NCBI RefSeq assembly: GCF_004210375.1
Contig: NC_134834.1
Coordinates: 154,461,290 to 154,525,289 of the forward strand
Direction: 5' to 3'
Source of the DNA: Tachypleus tridentatus
Lineage: Eukaryota; Arthropoda; Merostomata; Xiphosura; Limulidae
DNA length: 64,000 bases
Under the pieces are notes generated by a model. It did not search any database. It saw only the letters and a program-made list of their open reading frames with translations, and was not told the origin of the DNA. Position numbers and translations under genes: made by a program. Each line of letters opens with the position of its first letter. Within the stretch, counting starts at the first letter, position 1. This document shows, piece after piece, positions 12,196 through 23,100 of the stretch.

Positions 12196-12840
12196 CCAGG
12201 TGTCTAAAACAGAATGGAGTGTGGGTTGAAGCAATCTTTGTGAGTTACAAAGGCAGAGTAGCTAAACAAAAGCCTCTTCCCACTCCAGACAATCTACATG
12301 TTAATAACAATGGACCTCATTGGTACTGTCACACCTTCCTTTTTGGGACATTGTAATTATTTCTGATGAGATCACATTTCAACAATACTTGGATAGGAGG
12401 CACAACTTTGTCAACTATCATGCTAGAAACTTTTGTTGAAGAGTCTACCAGTTGTGACAAAATATGGCACTATATTTGTTATGGTGTGCCATCTGAGCAG
12501 TTGAACAATCCCAGTAAATGGTATTTGATGAGACTGTCACTGCTGCTTGATACAATGCTACACTCAATTATGACCTTCTACCTTGTATATTAATAATAGC
12601 TTACCACACAAAACAACAGTTTCATAAAAAATTGATTTTTTTAAATTCAGCTTGAAGGTTATGAGTAACATCTTACCATGGCCATGTCAATTGCTGGATG
12701 TGAACTCTATTGAACATTTCAGTCTGTCCTTGATCATTCTTAGCAGTGTCTCAAACAACAAATGTCTATGGATATCTTCATCAACATTCTTTGCCAGGAG
12801 CAATTCCACAAGTTTAGATTTCAGATCTTGTAAATAAAAT
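12196..12840 (+). pseudogene. Decayed Tc1/mariner-family transposase
   Basis: Piecewise plus-strand translation gives FSDEITFQQYLDRRHNFV-like residues near 12355-12400. Near 12665-12720 it gives LPWPCQLLDVNSIEHF, which matches the WP.QSPDLNPIEH signature around the third catalytic position of Tc1-type transposases. A weaker stretch near 12535-12560 fits the TLTAQRY region between them. Frames shift several times and stops interrupt, so it is not functional. No terminal inverted repeats were recognised. The WP..D.N.IEH block is the firmest evidence; the upstream part is less sure. Confidence 0.65.
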
Positions 12841-13050
12841 ACACATTAACCCTGCTTTTGGTTTATATTCAGGAAAGGGAAGATCCACTAGATATTACTG
12901 CAATCTTGTTCCCTTCAATTTACATTTATATCATAAAACAGTATTCTTTCTGGACTGGTACTCTTCTACTTATCATTATGCTATGTATATGTGTGCATGT
13001 TTATATATATATATTCATTTGTTAATTGGCTTTTTGTGGTTAGCATGATG

Positions 13051-13076
13051 TGTGTATGTATGTATGTATGTATGTG
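13051..13076. repeat. (GTAT)n microsatellite
   Basis: About five to six GTAT units are seen directly. Confidence 0.85.
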
Positions 13077-13746
13077 TCTATACGATACATGTAAAACATG
13101 AAATAATTTCAACTGGCTAACATTTTTTATTAATCTTTCCAATAAAATGCTTACAATCAATATAACAATGCTAAGTTTATATTTATTTCTCTGGTTGTTT
13201 AAAATAACTTTCACAATATTTTAAGTTACACTGAATTTCTATATTTATTTTCCATGGTAATTTTACATTTATAAGACTACATCATATCAAACACCCAAAA
13301 AATGTTTAGTGCTATAAAATAACATGTATAAAATATTAACTTGCTCAACAAAGTTGGTTCTTTGTTTAGCCATCTTATTATGGTAACAATCATTTAATAT
13401 GGCTTCTTTCTAACAGTGGAAAAAAAAATTATATTTGACATAAACAGAGTCCTTTACCTTCTGTGTAAGGGAGGGAGTTCAGTAATTCATATTTTATTTG
13501 TTTTTGAATTGCCAAATACCACATATTAAATACCTTCATTTTAAATTAAAACTAGAACATTAATGTGTATCACATAATTTTTGTACAGTGCCCTTCTTCA
13601 AACATTCGAAATTACATTCAGGTAACAATTCCTATGTAGTGACACATTACTAACTTATAGAATTGTTAATGAGTACAGTGCAAGGGGAGGTTTTTATCAC
13701 AAAGCTCTATATAAAATAAAGGATCTTTTTGACAAATTTGGACACG

Positions 13747-13845
13747 TGTGTTTAACAGCGAGGCAACCTCAGGCTGTGTCCACTGAAGAGAATCAAATCT
13801 CTGATTTTAGTATTGTAAATCCTTAGAGTTACTATTGCCCCACCA
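13747..13845 (-). mobile_element. tRNA-derived SINE (family 2), decayed
   Basis: The reverse complement carries TAAGGATTTACAATACTAAA, then ATCAGAGATTTGATTCTC where the family has ATCAGGGGTTCGATTCCC (B box), then a tail ending in AAACACACGTG. Compare the cleaner copies at 29847 and 45850. The head is diverged. Confidence 0.7.
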
Positions 13846-16800
13846 GACAACTACAAATTTGAACAAAATAATATAGATGTAAAAGTAAAATTTTCACTAA
13901 AATAGAAAATCAAGATGACTTAAACTTAACATATATGATATGGCTTTCTATAGTTACTGGCTACTCACAATCACATGATAAATAAACCATATGCATACCT
14001 CAACAGTTTTAACATAGTTGTTTAGAATCATTGTTCCCTCTAATGACAAGAGTCACTGATATATGAACCATACTGGTACCTCATTACACAACTTAATATA
14101 CACCCTACTGGATAGAGCTGGACAATTAGTGGGAGTTACTAAATGTATAATCATTGGTCTTATTAACTGATCGTTCTCATGAGACTTAGAAAGTTAGAAT
14201 AACTGAATATAGTAATAATCAAAAACACTAGTATAAATAAGTTGGTTACTTTTATGAGTTCATGACATTAATCAATTAAGTTAAAAATCATAATAGAAAT
14301 ATTTCAATTACTTAGATAGTTGGAACAACAGAACCACTCCTGCAGGACTATATTTGAATATTTTTTTCACTAGCCAGAAATTCAGAAATAGTTTCAAACA
14401 GAAGTTTGACATAAAGAATTCAAGTGGTGTCAGATTTAAATTTCTCATGTTAGAAAAAACTGTTAGATGTTTTAATAGTAATCCCACATTAAACATCATT
14501 CACATGGAAACTTTGAGTTTGTTATTTGTATAATGCCCATTACTGAAAAGTTTTTGTAAAAAAAAAAAAAAAAAACTCACCACCAACATTTTTACATGTA
14601 GCAGCCCTGTATATGCATTAAAGCAAACCATTATGGTGAAGTAGGGAACACATTTAGCAGTTGCTAGTATGAAGAAGTAAGATAAATGGTATGGGTGAGT
14701 AAGTACAAAACAAAATATACACAAACAGTTTTAATGTTCAAATAGGGCTACTAATGTAAACTATACTCTTACTCAAAGCATATTTAATAAAAATGAAAAT
14801 AATAACTGTGGTAGGTGAAAACCATATTTTAATTTTACAATTGAATTGTTAGTGTTGTTCTGTTCTGTTTTGATGTTTATTTATTATCTTTATAAGTTAT
14901 ACTTGATTAAGCAACAATTTTATAACAACATGACTACAAATGTCAACCTAATTGGGATAGTGACAGTTAAACAGATTTGTTTTGCTTGAATCAGTATCAG
15001 ATTTTAAGTGGCCACAATATGATGCTACTGTGATGTAAGCTTACTGTATATAGCTATACGAGTATCATATATTGCATCAAATAGTGTAGATAAACAGAGA
15101 TTTCTGTTTTTAATTTTAAACTACGAGCAAATGTTATTATGACCATCTGTAAATCATTGCTAATCAGTACCAGTAAAGGGCCATACTTTCATTTTTAATG
15201 TGTTCCTAGCCTTTGAAGGTCAAAATCAACCCATCATTACAATCCTACACTAATTTCAATTAGTTGATTATTTACATGACATTAATATATGCTAACAGGT
15301 AATCAGTTATGTTGGTTAATCATGCTTATTGTGCAGCTCTACTACTGGTACCTCATTAGTCATTACACAAGTTAATATAATTGTTCAGAAATAAATCTCC
15401 CTTCAGTGACACTTACATTTCACAAATAAATATACCTTTTATACATCTTAACATAATTGTTTAGAAATACAATCTACAAATGTACAATATATACTTTAAT
15501 ACAGTGTTTGGATACTATCCAGCTCCCCTTTCCCCTTAGTAACAAGTAAGCTATATATACAGTAAAACTGGTGTTTTTCCTTTCTTATTTAAAAAACACT
15601 TCTGTAAGAAGTCTCATGAAACTACACTGATTTTACTGGTGCAAACATTCACACCCAAGCTGTGAAAGATAACAAATGTCACAATTTAGTCTACAACTGT
15701 TAGTCCAGGTTATCCATCTTAAATAAGAACTACTAACTTTCCTGGAAATCTCCTTATTGTTCAGTCAAACTAGCAACAGTGTCAATATTCAAGTTTAATC
15801 AATTAATAATATAACTCATTAATGTTTCTCTGGCATGTATTTTAAAACTACAAGAAACTATAATTTTGTTTTCCACTAATATTCACAAAGAGAAACAAAT
15901 TAAACCCAAAAACTGTACTGACTTCCTAGCCAAATGGTAAACACACACAGATATCTATGGTTCCACTACATTTATAAACATTATATTTAACCCTTTGACT
16001 TCAGCTGCTTTAAATGCATGCAGAATTTTTGTTATCCATACACTGTATACAGTACACTTGCATCAAACTGCTGGAGATGGAATGTTTCTTATCTGGTGAA
16101 TCACCAGTCACTGAGTTAAATATTCATTTACAATATTCTATTATCCAGACATTGAATTTAAAAACATTTTAAATTTCACATTTGTCTTCATATGAATAAG
16201 GGACAAGATAACTGCAGGAAACATGAAATATCCTCAATGGCCAAATGCAATAGTACAGTCTAGGTTAAATATGCATCTAAGCACTTCTAATTTGAATATT
16301 AGTGTCTGGCTAGTCTTCATTTAGTTATTTTACCCAGTCATTTTTTTGCCACTATTGCACTGTCAAATGACTTTCAAAATTAAATCCATATAAAGAATAT
16401 GCTGCTAGTAAAAAATATTCAAAAAAGACATTTACCTCAATATTAACCAATGGTATTGTGCAAAACAATCCACCTTATCTATCACAGGCCCCAACTACCT
16501 ATCTTATATCTTAATAAGCATGGATTTATGGTACACAGATTTGTACATTTTTTGCATGTTAACCAGCACATAAAAGTTTTGCTGATAAACATAATTAAGT
16601 TTTTCAAATACTCATTGTTGAAATGGCACAGTTACAGAATTAGATATTTTTAACTGAGAGAAAACTTTACAGAGGCCCATAAACTTGTAGTTTTCAACCT
16701 GTATTCCTGTATAGTTTACTGATTTTCTATTATTTCTGAATAAAAACTTTGGCTGAGATTGTTAAAATTGTTAATTTTAAGATTGTTAATTTATAAAAAT

Positions 16801-17272
16801 ATATTACTTAATTTCACTTCAAATGCTTCCATTAAACAATCATGTTTGTGTTAAAACACCATCTTGTCCTAGCCTACAAAGAATGAATTTACCCATCACT
16901 GCATATTCTTTAATATCAATACAGTTGCCATGCTAACTGAAAATTAATATTTAAAACTACAACACATATTATTCCAAAGAAAATATCAGTGTAATTAAAT
17001 GTTGTAAGAAATAGTAATTATATCAATAGCAATAATCTAATTTGACCTGCAACTGATGTTTATAGCAGACTCATTAAGTACATTTCTTAGACTGATTAGT
17101 ATTATGAACAATAAATTGTTACCTTTCACCAAACATTTGGAAATAAGCAACAAACATTACTTAACTTCTTTGAACATTTACAATACCTTGGAATATCAAA
17201 GTAGCTACATGTACATCAGATGAACTCCCAGGAACAATTATGTAATATAGAACAAAACAAACCCAAGTTGTT

Positions 17273-19411
17273 TCAGGTCATCACTGAAAATAAACGTTTC
17301 ATTTTGTGTGGGTATTTAGTCTTTTTCTTTTGACATTCAGGAGAGTCATCTTGTTTAGGGCACACAACAAAGTTTAGATCATAGGAAGTGTTCAGAGCAT
17401 AAAAAATATTAACATTATCTGGAAAAACCATATACCCTTCAGGAAGAATTTGAGCCAAACTGTAGTCATCAGGGCTTCCTGACAGTTCATGTTTCATTAA
17501 AGCATTCTGAATGACTGTCCTTGTGTGATCCCTATTGCTTAACATTATGCTCTTATACACAGCTGAACCACTTCCCTCACTTTTTCCTCTTTTCTCAACA
17601 CTTACCCTGATAATATAAAATTCTGTAGACCGAGATCGCAGAGGAGTTGTAGGTGAACCAGGCAACATAACTGAAGACTTAGAATTACCATGGACAAGTA
17701 AAGGAAGGGACAGACTGGAACCAGAATGCACCATGTCATTAGATGAAACAATACAATCAATTCCAGTGGAAGGCACACTAGTATTACTGTGATCATCATC
17801 ATAAAACACACTACTGGAAGACGTAGTTGAAGTAGAAGAAGTTGAAAGGTTTTTCTTGTGTCTCGTGTTCTTTGTACTATTTCCTGTTTTATCACTGATA
17901 CCAAAATTTTGGAGTTGAGGTTCTATCAAACATGAAAGTCTGTAGCTCTCATTCTCATCAATGACTGGAACAGAATCAAACCAAGCAAGAAACCTCTCAT
18001 CTGGAGTTATGTTGTAATTTTTTGCTGCACTTTGAAGTAGTTTAATCTGAGCCAACACTTCAAATTCTTTTCTTTTTTTATCAAAATTTATTAGACCATC
18101 TTGGTTCTTATCAGGAATTGCTGCATCTATCATGGTAAGGTCTGTGAGGAATGTTCCAAGATAAGGAATTGTGCCTTGCATTGGACCATGATTCCCAACT
18201 GACAACTGCCTTTGTAATGCTTTCTGTAACTGGTGGTCATCATCTCCCACAACCTCCACGAACTTGGCTGACCCTTCTTTTACAAGCAGATTTCTGCAAA
18301 TTATTTGATTATTATCTTCTGAAAATATTCGTGCTAACTCATTATACACTTCAAACTTTTCTCTAGGAACTGCAAGCCAAACTTTCTTTAAACGATGGAT
18401 AGAATTACACTGCAGAGCAGCAACCACAGCTTTCAAAGATGAAAAATTTTTTAAAAAGCGAAGCTCTTGAGCAATATCTATCCATTTGGAAATCACACTT
18501 GCTCTTAGTGATAATTTCATCTCAGTATCGTATAACACAGTTGACATAACACTCAAGGAAACTGCATTGAACTGGTTTACTGTAGCCGTAACAGTAGAAG
18601 GAATTATTTCCCAATCTGTGTTTTTCTCTCTTCTTGACCAAACTGATCCAAGGCATTGATAGGGGACTAATTTCTTGAAAAGCTCAGCATCCATCCATGT
18701 AAGCTGTAAAGCAAAATGATCCTCTGGAATCTCAAAAAAATTATATGGCATAACAACTTCAACCTCATTAATATCTACACTTTCTGCATTTGAATGGCAC
18801 CAACCAACCTCTCTAAATTTTTCTTCAGTCTCTTCTTCTCGTTTAAACTTATCAAGTTTGTACTGCGCTCTGAGTTCTAACTGTCCTGTTGGAACAAACT
18901 GTTTAGCAAATTCAATAACCTGATGTAGAGCAAAGTATTGTGGAGGATCTTTAAAATCCTCAGAATACATATCTAACCAGACATGCATGACCTGAATTAT
19001 TGTTTTTTTGTGTTGTTCTTTAATGTCCTCTTTCATTTTCACTTCTGTACAACACAATTGCTTGTATCTATTTAAAAGTAAGGTAACAACTTTTTGTGGG
19101 GTTGCAAATGATCGGTAAGTTGCCAGAAAAATAGTGATGTATGTTGATTCCAGTTCACCTACATCAGATGCCAAACTTTCCACTAATTTATCCAAAGTGC
19201 CAGCTTTTATAAATTTTACCTGAACCATTTCCCACTGTAACTGAGTCTGAGCTTCCTCTATCACATTTGATTCTTTATTTTCAGGTAAGGAGAATGGATG
19301 GTAACGGACCTTTTTAAGATAAACACTGTATATTGCATCCTTTGTCTTCTCCTCTCCCCACAGTCGCCACAAAGAATGATGGTGATCTTCTGTCACTCCC
19401 ACTGGGTTCAT
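17273..19411 (-). CDS. RalGDS/RGL-type Ras-family guanine nucleotide exchange factor
   Basis: This 712-codon frame has no introns and no stops. Family knowledge: RalGDS/RGL proteins bind active Ras through a C-terminal RA domain and catalyse GDP-GTP exchange on RalA/RalB at membranes. Domains seen: an invertebrate-type N-terminus with WRLWGEE and VYLKKVRYH (residues 15-38); the REM domain (about 64-175, with IKAGTLDKLVE and TYITIFLATYRSF); the CDC25 catalytic domain (about 232-500, with AELFKKLVPYQCLGSVWSRR, FLKNFSSLKAVVAALQ at 319-334 and GTIPYLGTFLTDLTM at 413-427); a Ser/Thr-rich linker (505-595); and the RA domain (about 597-685, with FYIIRVSVE and VYKSIMLSN). The length is close to vertebrate RGL1 as I recall it. 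The start is the first ATG after an in-frame stop. A pyrimidine-rich splice acceptor on the minus strand near 19685 could join this exon to an upstream untranslated exon. The absence of introns is unusual and allows either a retrocopy or intron loss; no poly(A) remnant was seen. Confidence 0.93.
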   Translation of the reverse strand: MNPVGVTEDHHHSLWRLWGEEKTKDAIYSVYLKKVRYHPFSLPENKESNVIEEAQTQLQWEMVQVKFIKAGTLDKLVESLASDVGELESTYITIFLATYRSFATPQKVVTLLLNRYKQLCCTEVKMKEDIKEQHKKTIIQVMHVWLDMYSEDFKDPPQYFALHQVIEFAKQFVPTGQLELRAQYKLDKFKREEETEEKFREVGWCHSNAESVDINEVEVVMPYNFFEIPEDHFALQLTWMDAELFKKLVPYQCLGSVWSRREKNTDWEIIPSTVTATVNQFNAVSLSVMSTVLYDTEMKLSLRASVISKWIDIAQELRFLKNFSSLKAVVAALQCNSIHRLKKVWLAVPREKFEVYNELARIFSEDNNQIICRNLLVKEGSAKFVEVVGDDDHQLQKALQRQLSVGNHGPMQGTIPYLGTFLTDLTMIDAAIPDKNQDGLINFDKKRKEFEVLAQIKLLQSAAKNYNITPDERFLAWFDSVPVIDENESYRLSCLIEPQLQNFGISDKTGNSTKNTRHKKNLSTSSTSTTSSSSVFYDDDHSNTSVPSTGIDCIVSSNDMVHSGSSLSLPLLVHGNSKSSVMLPGSPTTPLRSRSTEFYIIRVSVEKRGKSEGSGSAVYKSIMLSNRDHTRTVIQNALMKHELSGSPDDYSLAQILPEGYMVFPDNVNIFYALNTSYDLNFVVCPKQDDSPECQKKKTKYPHKMKRLFSVMT

Positions 19412-22400
19412 CCCAAGAGTTGCAATTACATCAGATCACCAAAATTATGTACACACAAAAAAATTAAAAGCAAGTTGGAGTTTTCATCCTGAAAGTGAAC
19501 AAACAAAACATGTATGTAAAAAAATTTTAAAAATACTTTAAAGACACACAAACAAACATTTTCAATCTGAAAGCATGCCATGAACCCAATTAAAATAAAT
19601 TGGCAGTTTATCTGTCTTACACTTAAAAAAAAATGGGGAGTGATGGAGGAATTCACTTTTTTCCCCACATGTCCAGTTTTACTCTGAAAAGGAAAAAACA
19701 AAAAAAACAGGAGATATAATTGACACACCCCTCTCATAGGGTTAATAATATAGATTTTTAAGGTTAGCAGTTTCAAATAGTTAGGCAGGGATTATTGATT
19801 CCCACTTATTTTAATTATCTTAAAAAATATGCTAAAAGCAAGTACAAATTGTTATTTAGAAAGTAGACACCAAATGAATTACAGTAATTGAATACAAAAA
19901 AATATAATAGATGTCATCTAAGCACCTTTTCTTCTTATGAGTAACTCTTACTAAGTTACCTGGATAATCCTTTACAGATACTAACTTAGCATTTATAAAA
20001 TGTAATACAGATTTAAGTTTGTAAATTAGGTACATTTTAAATGACAACCACTACCAATATAAAATCACTGAAATGTAATGTATTACAACTAAATTTTAAT
20101 ATTGTTTAACATTTTACATATAGAGGGATGCTACAGAAAATCTATCATTTTTGATAATGGTACACAACAGCACTTTCTGGGGCAAGATATTCATGTACAC
20201 AGATCATAAAGACATTTTCAGATATGGGATTTAGAATATACAAGACAGGAATATCCTTTGTACTTTATGAACTTGGAAGACAGAATACAGACTGTCTTGA
20301 AATACCCAAGTCGCTCAGAAAAACACCTGTAGCAAGTTGTGCCCCAGGCATGGTAATCAGAATGTAGCATCTTCTAACATGTGAAAACCATGAACACAAA
20401 GGTATAAACATAATTAACAAAGATATCTATCTGGAAACAAACCCACCATAGCACAGTTTACCAAAACAAGGTTTCAGTCATACTTTAACTGTTTTATACT
20501 TCAAGCAACTGAAAAATAAAACAGATATTCATGCTATTCCATACGAAGGCATACTAGTAAAGTCACTTGATACAGTGCTTATGGATTTCTGTTCACACTG
20601 TTGAAACAGGTAGTGGAAAACTCATCCTTACACACTAGAGAGGTTATGGAAAGCCTGTAGGAAGGAATGATGTGCTTTGGACAAGGTTTTCTTATGAATA
20701 AACCTCTTACAATAAAAATTAATCAGTGGGGTTATTGTTAACCCTTTTATAATGAGCTCAGTATAATATACACAAGTTCATCTACACATTTGCACATATT
20801 CAGTATTTACACTATAACTACAGCTTGTGTATCTTCACAAAATTTGGTAAAAGTTTAATAAAGATTAAAATTTTTAATGAAATATTTTTCCAAAAATTTG
20901 TTTGTGAAAATATTGAATCTGTTTCATTACTAGTCTCATTGCAAAGTTATTTCATGTTATAATTAAAAAAAACTATTCATCATCCCAAAAATCTTAATTA
21001 TTTGTGTAATCTTTAAAACCTCCTAAATACATTTCAAACATTTGTTTTGATTTAAGATTTTATATTTTGTTATTTTCTATACCCAATCTATGTGGGGTTC
21101 ACTTGATCAATCTCATAACCATTATAAAAAATTAGGAAATAAATATAAATTATACCTTTATCATGCTAGAGCCACTACATATTATAACACAAAAATACAA
21201 ATGTTTAATTGAGTAGTTTAAGTCTCATAACTCTCTCTATATATACATACATATATATATATATTTATCATATTGACCTACCAGTCATGCCTGGCTAACA
21301 TTACATAACTTGTACTGATGAGGTGTACATGCACTCATGTTACATATCCTATAACATAAAAACTGACCTTTAGTCTTTCCTGTCTTGGTTATGTTTTAGT
21401 GGACTAGTATTTTGTAATATACAGTTACATTTCAATTATTATACATTATATATGTATATAGATTATTACTATTTAGAAATAAATTATTAAACTTATTTTT
21501 CTTGAAACACAGCACAACAAATAAAGAAGTAAACAAACAATTAATACTACAGCCTTTGAACTCAGTTGTTGTTACATGTAGGTTGATAAGCCTTTTAAAA
21601 TTTCACAGTGGAGGATATCAAGTTTTGTTTTACATTTTATATACATATACAGTTGAAAAACCAAAAAATGATAAATAACTATATTGATACCATAGAATTT
21701 CACTATTATTTATTGAGTTTTGTAACTGAAGATTTATTTAGATGTTATAAAGTATGAAACTTCTAGCAGACTAAAGACACAACCTTCCTCCTTGAAAATG
21801 TGGATTGAATGAATGCAGTAGCCTTTTCAAAGTTTAAAGTTGCTGAGAAAATCACTCTGGGAATGTTCTAAGCTAATGACTGATTACTCAGATGTCATAT
21901 ACTGTAGTAAGAGTAGAAAAGGGACCATTTCAAAAAAATGGAAAAGAGTTGAACAGGGCCACCGTGTTTGATTCATTACAAAAGCCATATCTCACAAAAA
22001 TAAAAATGAGGTTCTTATTTTATATTCTAGCTTGTCAATATTGGTAATTTGAGTTCCTAATTTGTATGAAACTATTTACATGGTATTTTGACATTACAAA
22101 CACCTAATTTTAGACAGTGCTGCATTCAACATGCCACATGACTCACTAGAATCTATTTTAGGCATGTTTTTTAATATTTACTTTTAAATATAAAAATTAA
22201 CTCATGATATTAAAGTTTAAATTACATCTCCAATTTGATTCCACATTTATTAACATAAATTCATAAAAGAGTAGTTCAATAAAATTTTGAATTTAAGTCA
22301 ACAAACATAACATGACCCACTGACAAAATGAACCATGTGGTAAAGCTATAAAATCATTTAAATATAATATTCACAACCCTCCCTTGGCTTAAGTGTAACA

Positions 22401-23100
22401 AGGGACTTTGCACACCCATCCTTAAAAATAAAAACACAAACTAACCCTTTATTTTTCAGGAAATCATTTATCCCCCTCCCTTAAACCCCCATAAAATGTT
22501 AACCTCCCTTACCAAGAGCAGTAACTCTTACCATAAATCAACTTATTTGTTAGAAAAATAAAGGTGTCTTAACTGGAACCCACACAGTCCTCCTCAGATC
22601 TCAAACTTCTATCCTCTCATCCTTGTTACATATACATAACTTTCTATTTATGTTTAATGCAAGAGTTAGGAATTAGATAATTATATAGTACAAGTGTTAA
22701 ATTCTGTTTGTTTTAAAAGTGATAGTTGATCACACTATGTAGTTCAACAGTTATGAAATGGTGACTTGTATTATTGCATAATGTTACTAGAACCTTCTGA
22801 TTTTTTCTTGTTTTGAGTATCATTACTTCATAATATCTAGTAATGTGTAGAGCATTCTAGACCTATGTCAGTGTGTAAATAAGCATCAAAAATATAGTTT
22901 GTTAGTTAGATCTAGACTAAGTAACTATTAGGTTAGCCCTAAAGAGCATATAGTTGTATTTTTAAAGTGAAATTATTACAAACTGTATTGTAATAACAGA
23001 ATAGGAAGAATAATTCATCTTGTCAAATTTTGTTCCCAAGTAACTGACCCAGGCTGTGAGGACTTTCACAAGAAAATTAAAAAAAATTAAGCTCTGGATA
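19412..23100. other. Upstream flank of the RalGDS frame and non-coding DNA
   Basis: A strong candidate minus-strand acceptor (a long T-rich tract followed by TTTTCAG) lies at about 19684-19710, consistent with a 5' untranslated exon starting near 19683. Beyond it I see only AT-rich sequence with small TA runs (21240-21262). I recognise no coding exon. Open frames of 60-116 codons here have no domain signal. Confidence 0.4.

Larger units (their letters stand above)
12841..17272. other. Long non-coding stretch downstream of the RalGDS gene
   Basis: Apart from a (GTAT)n microsatellite and a SINE at 13.75 kb I recognise nothing coding. Short open frames of 60-77 codons (12981-13214, 14308-14724, 16450-16653) lack domain signals. 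The part nearest 17272 is presumably the 3' untranslated region of the minus-strand RalGDS gene. I did not find a convincing minus-strand AATAAA close to its stop. Confidence 0.4.

Noticed and set aside
18151-18366. Plus-strand open frame within the RalGDS gene
   Set aside because: It is an antisense shadow of the conserved CDC25 domain.
19426-19776. Minus-strand 116-codon frame just upstream of RalGDS
   Set aside because: The composition is hydrophobic and low complexity, and it overlaps the probable intron/acceptor region. It is better explained as non-coding leader sequence.
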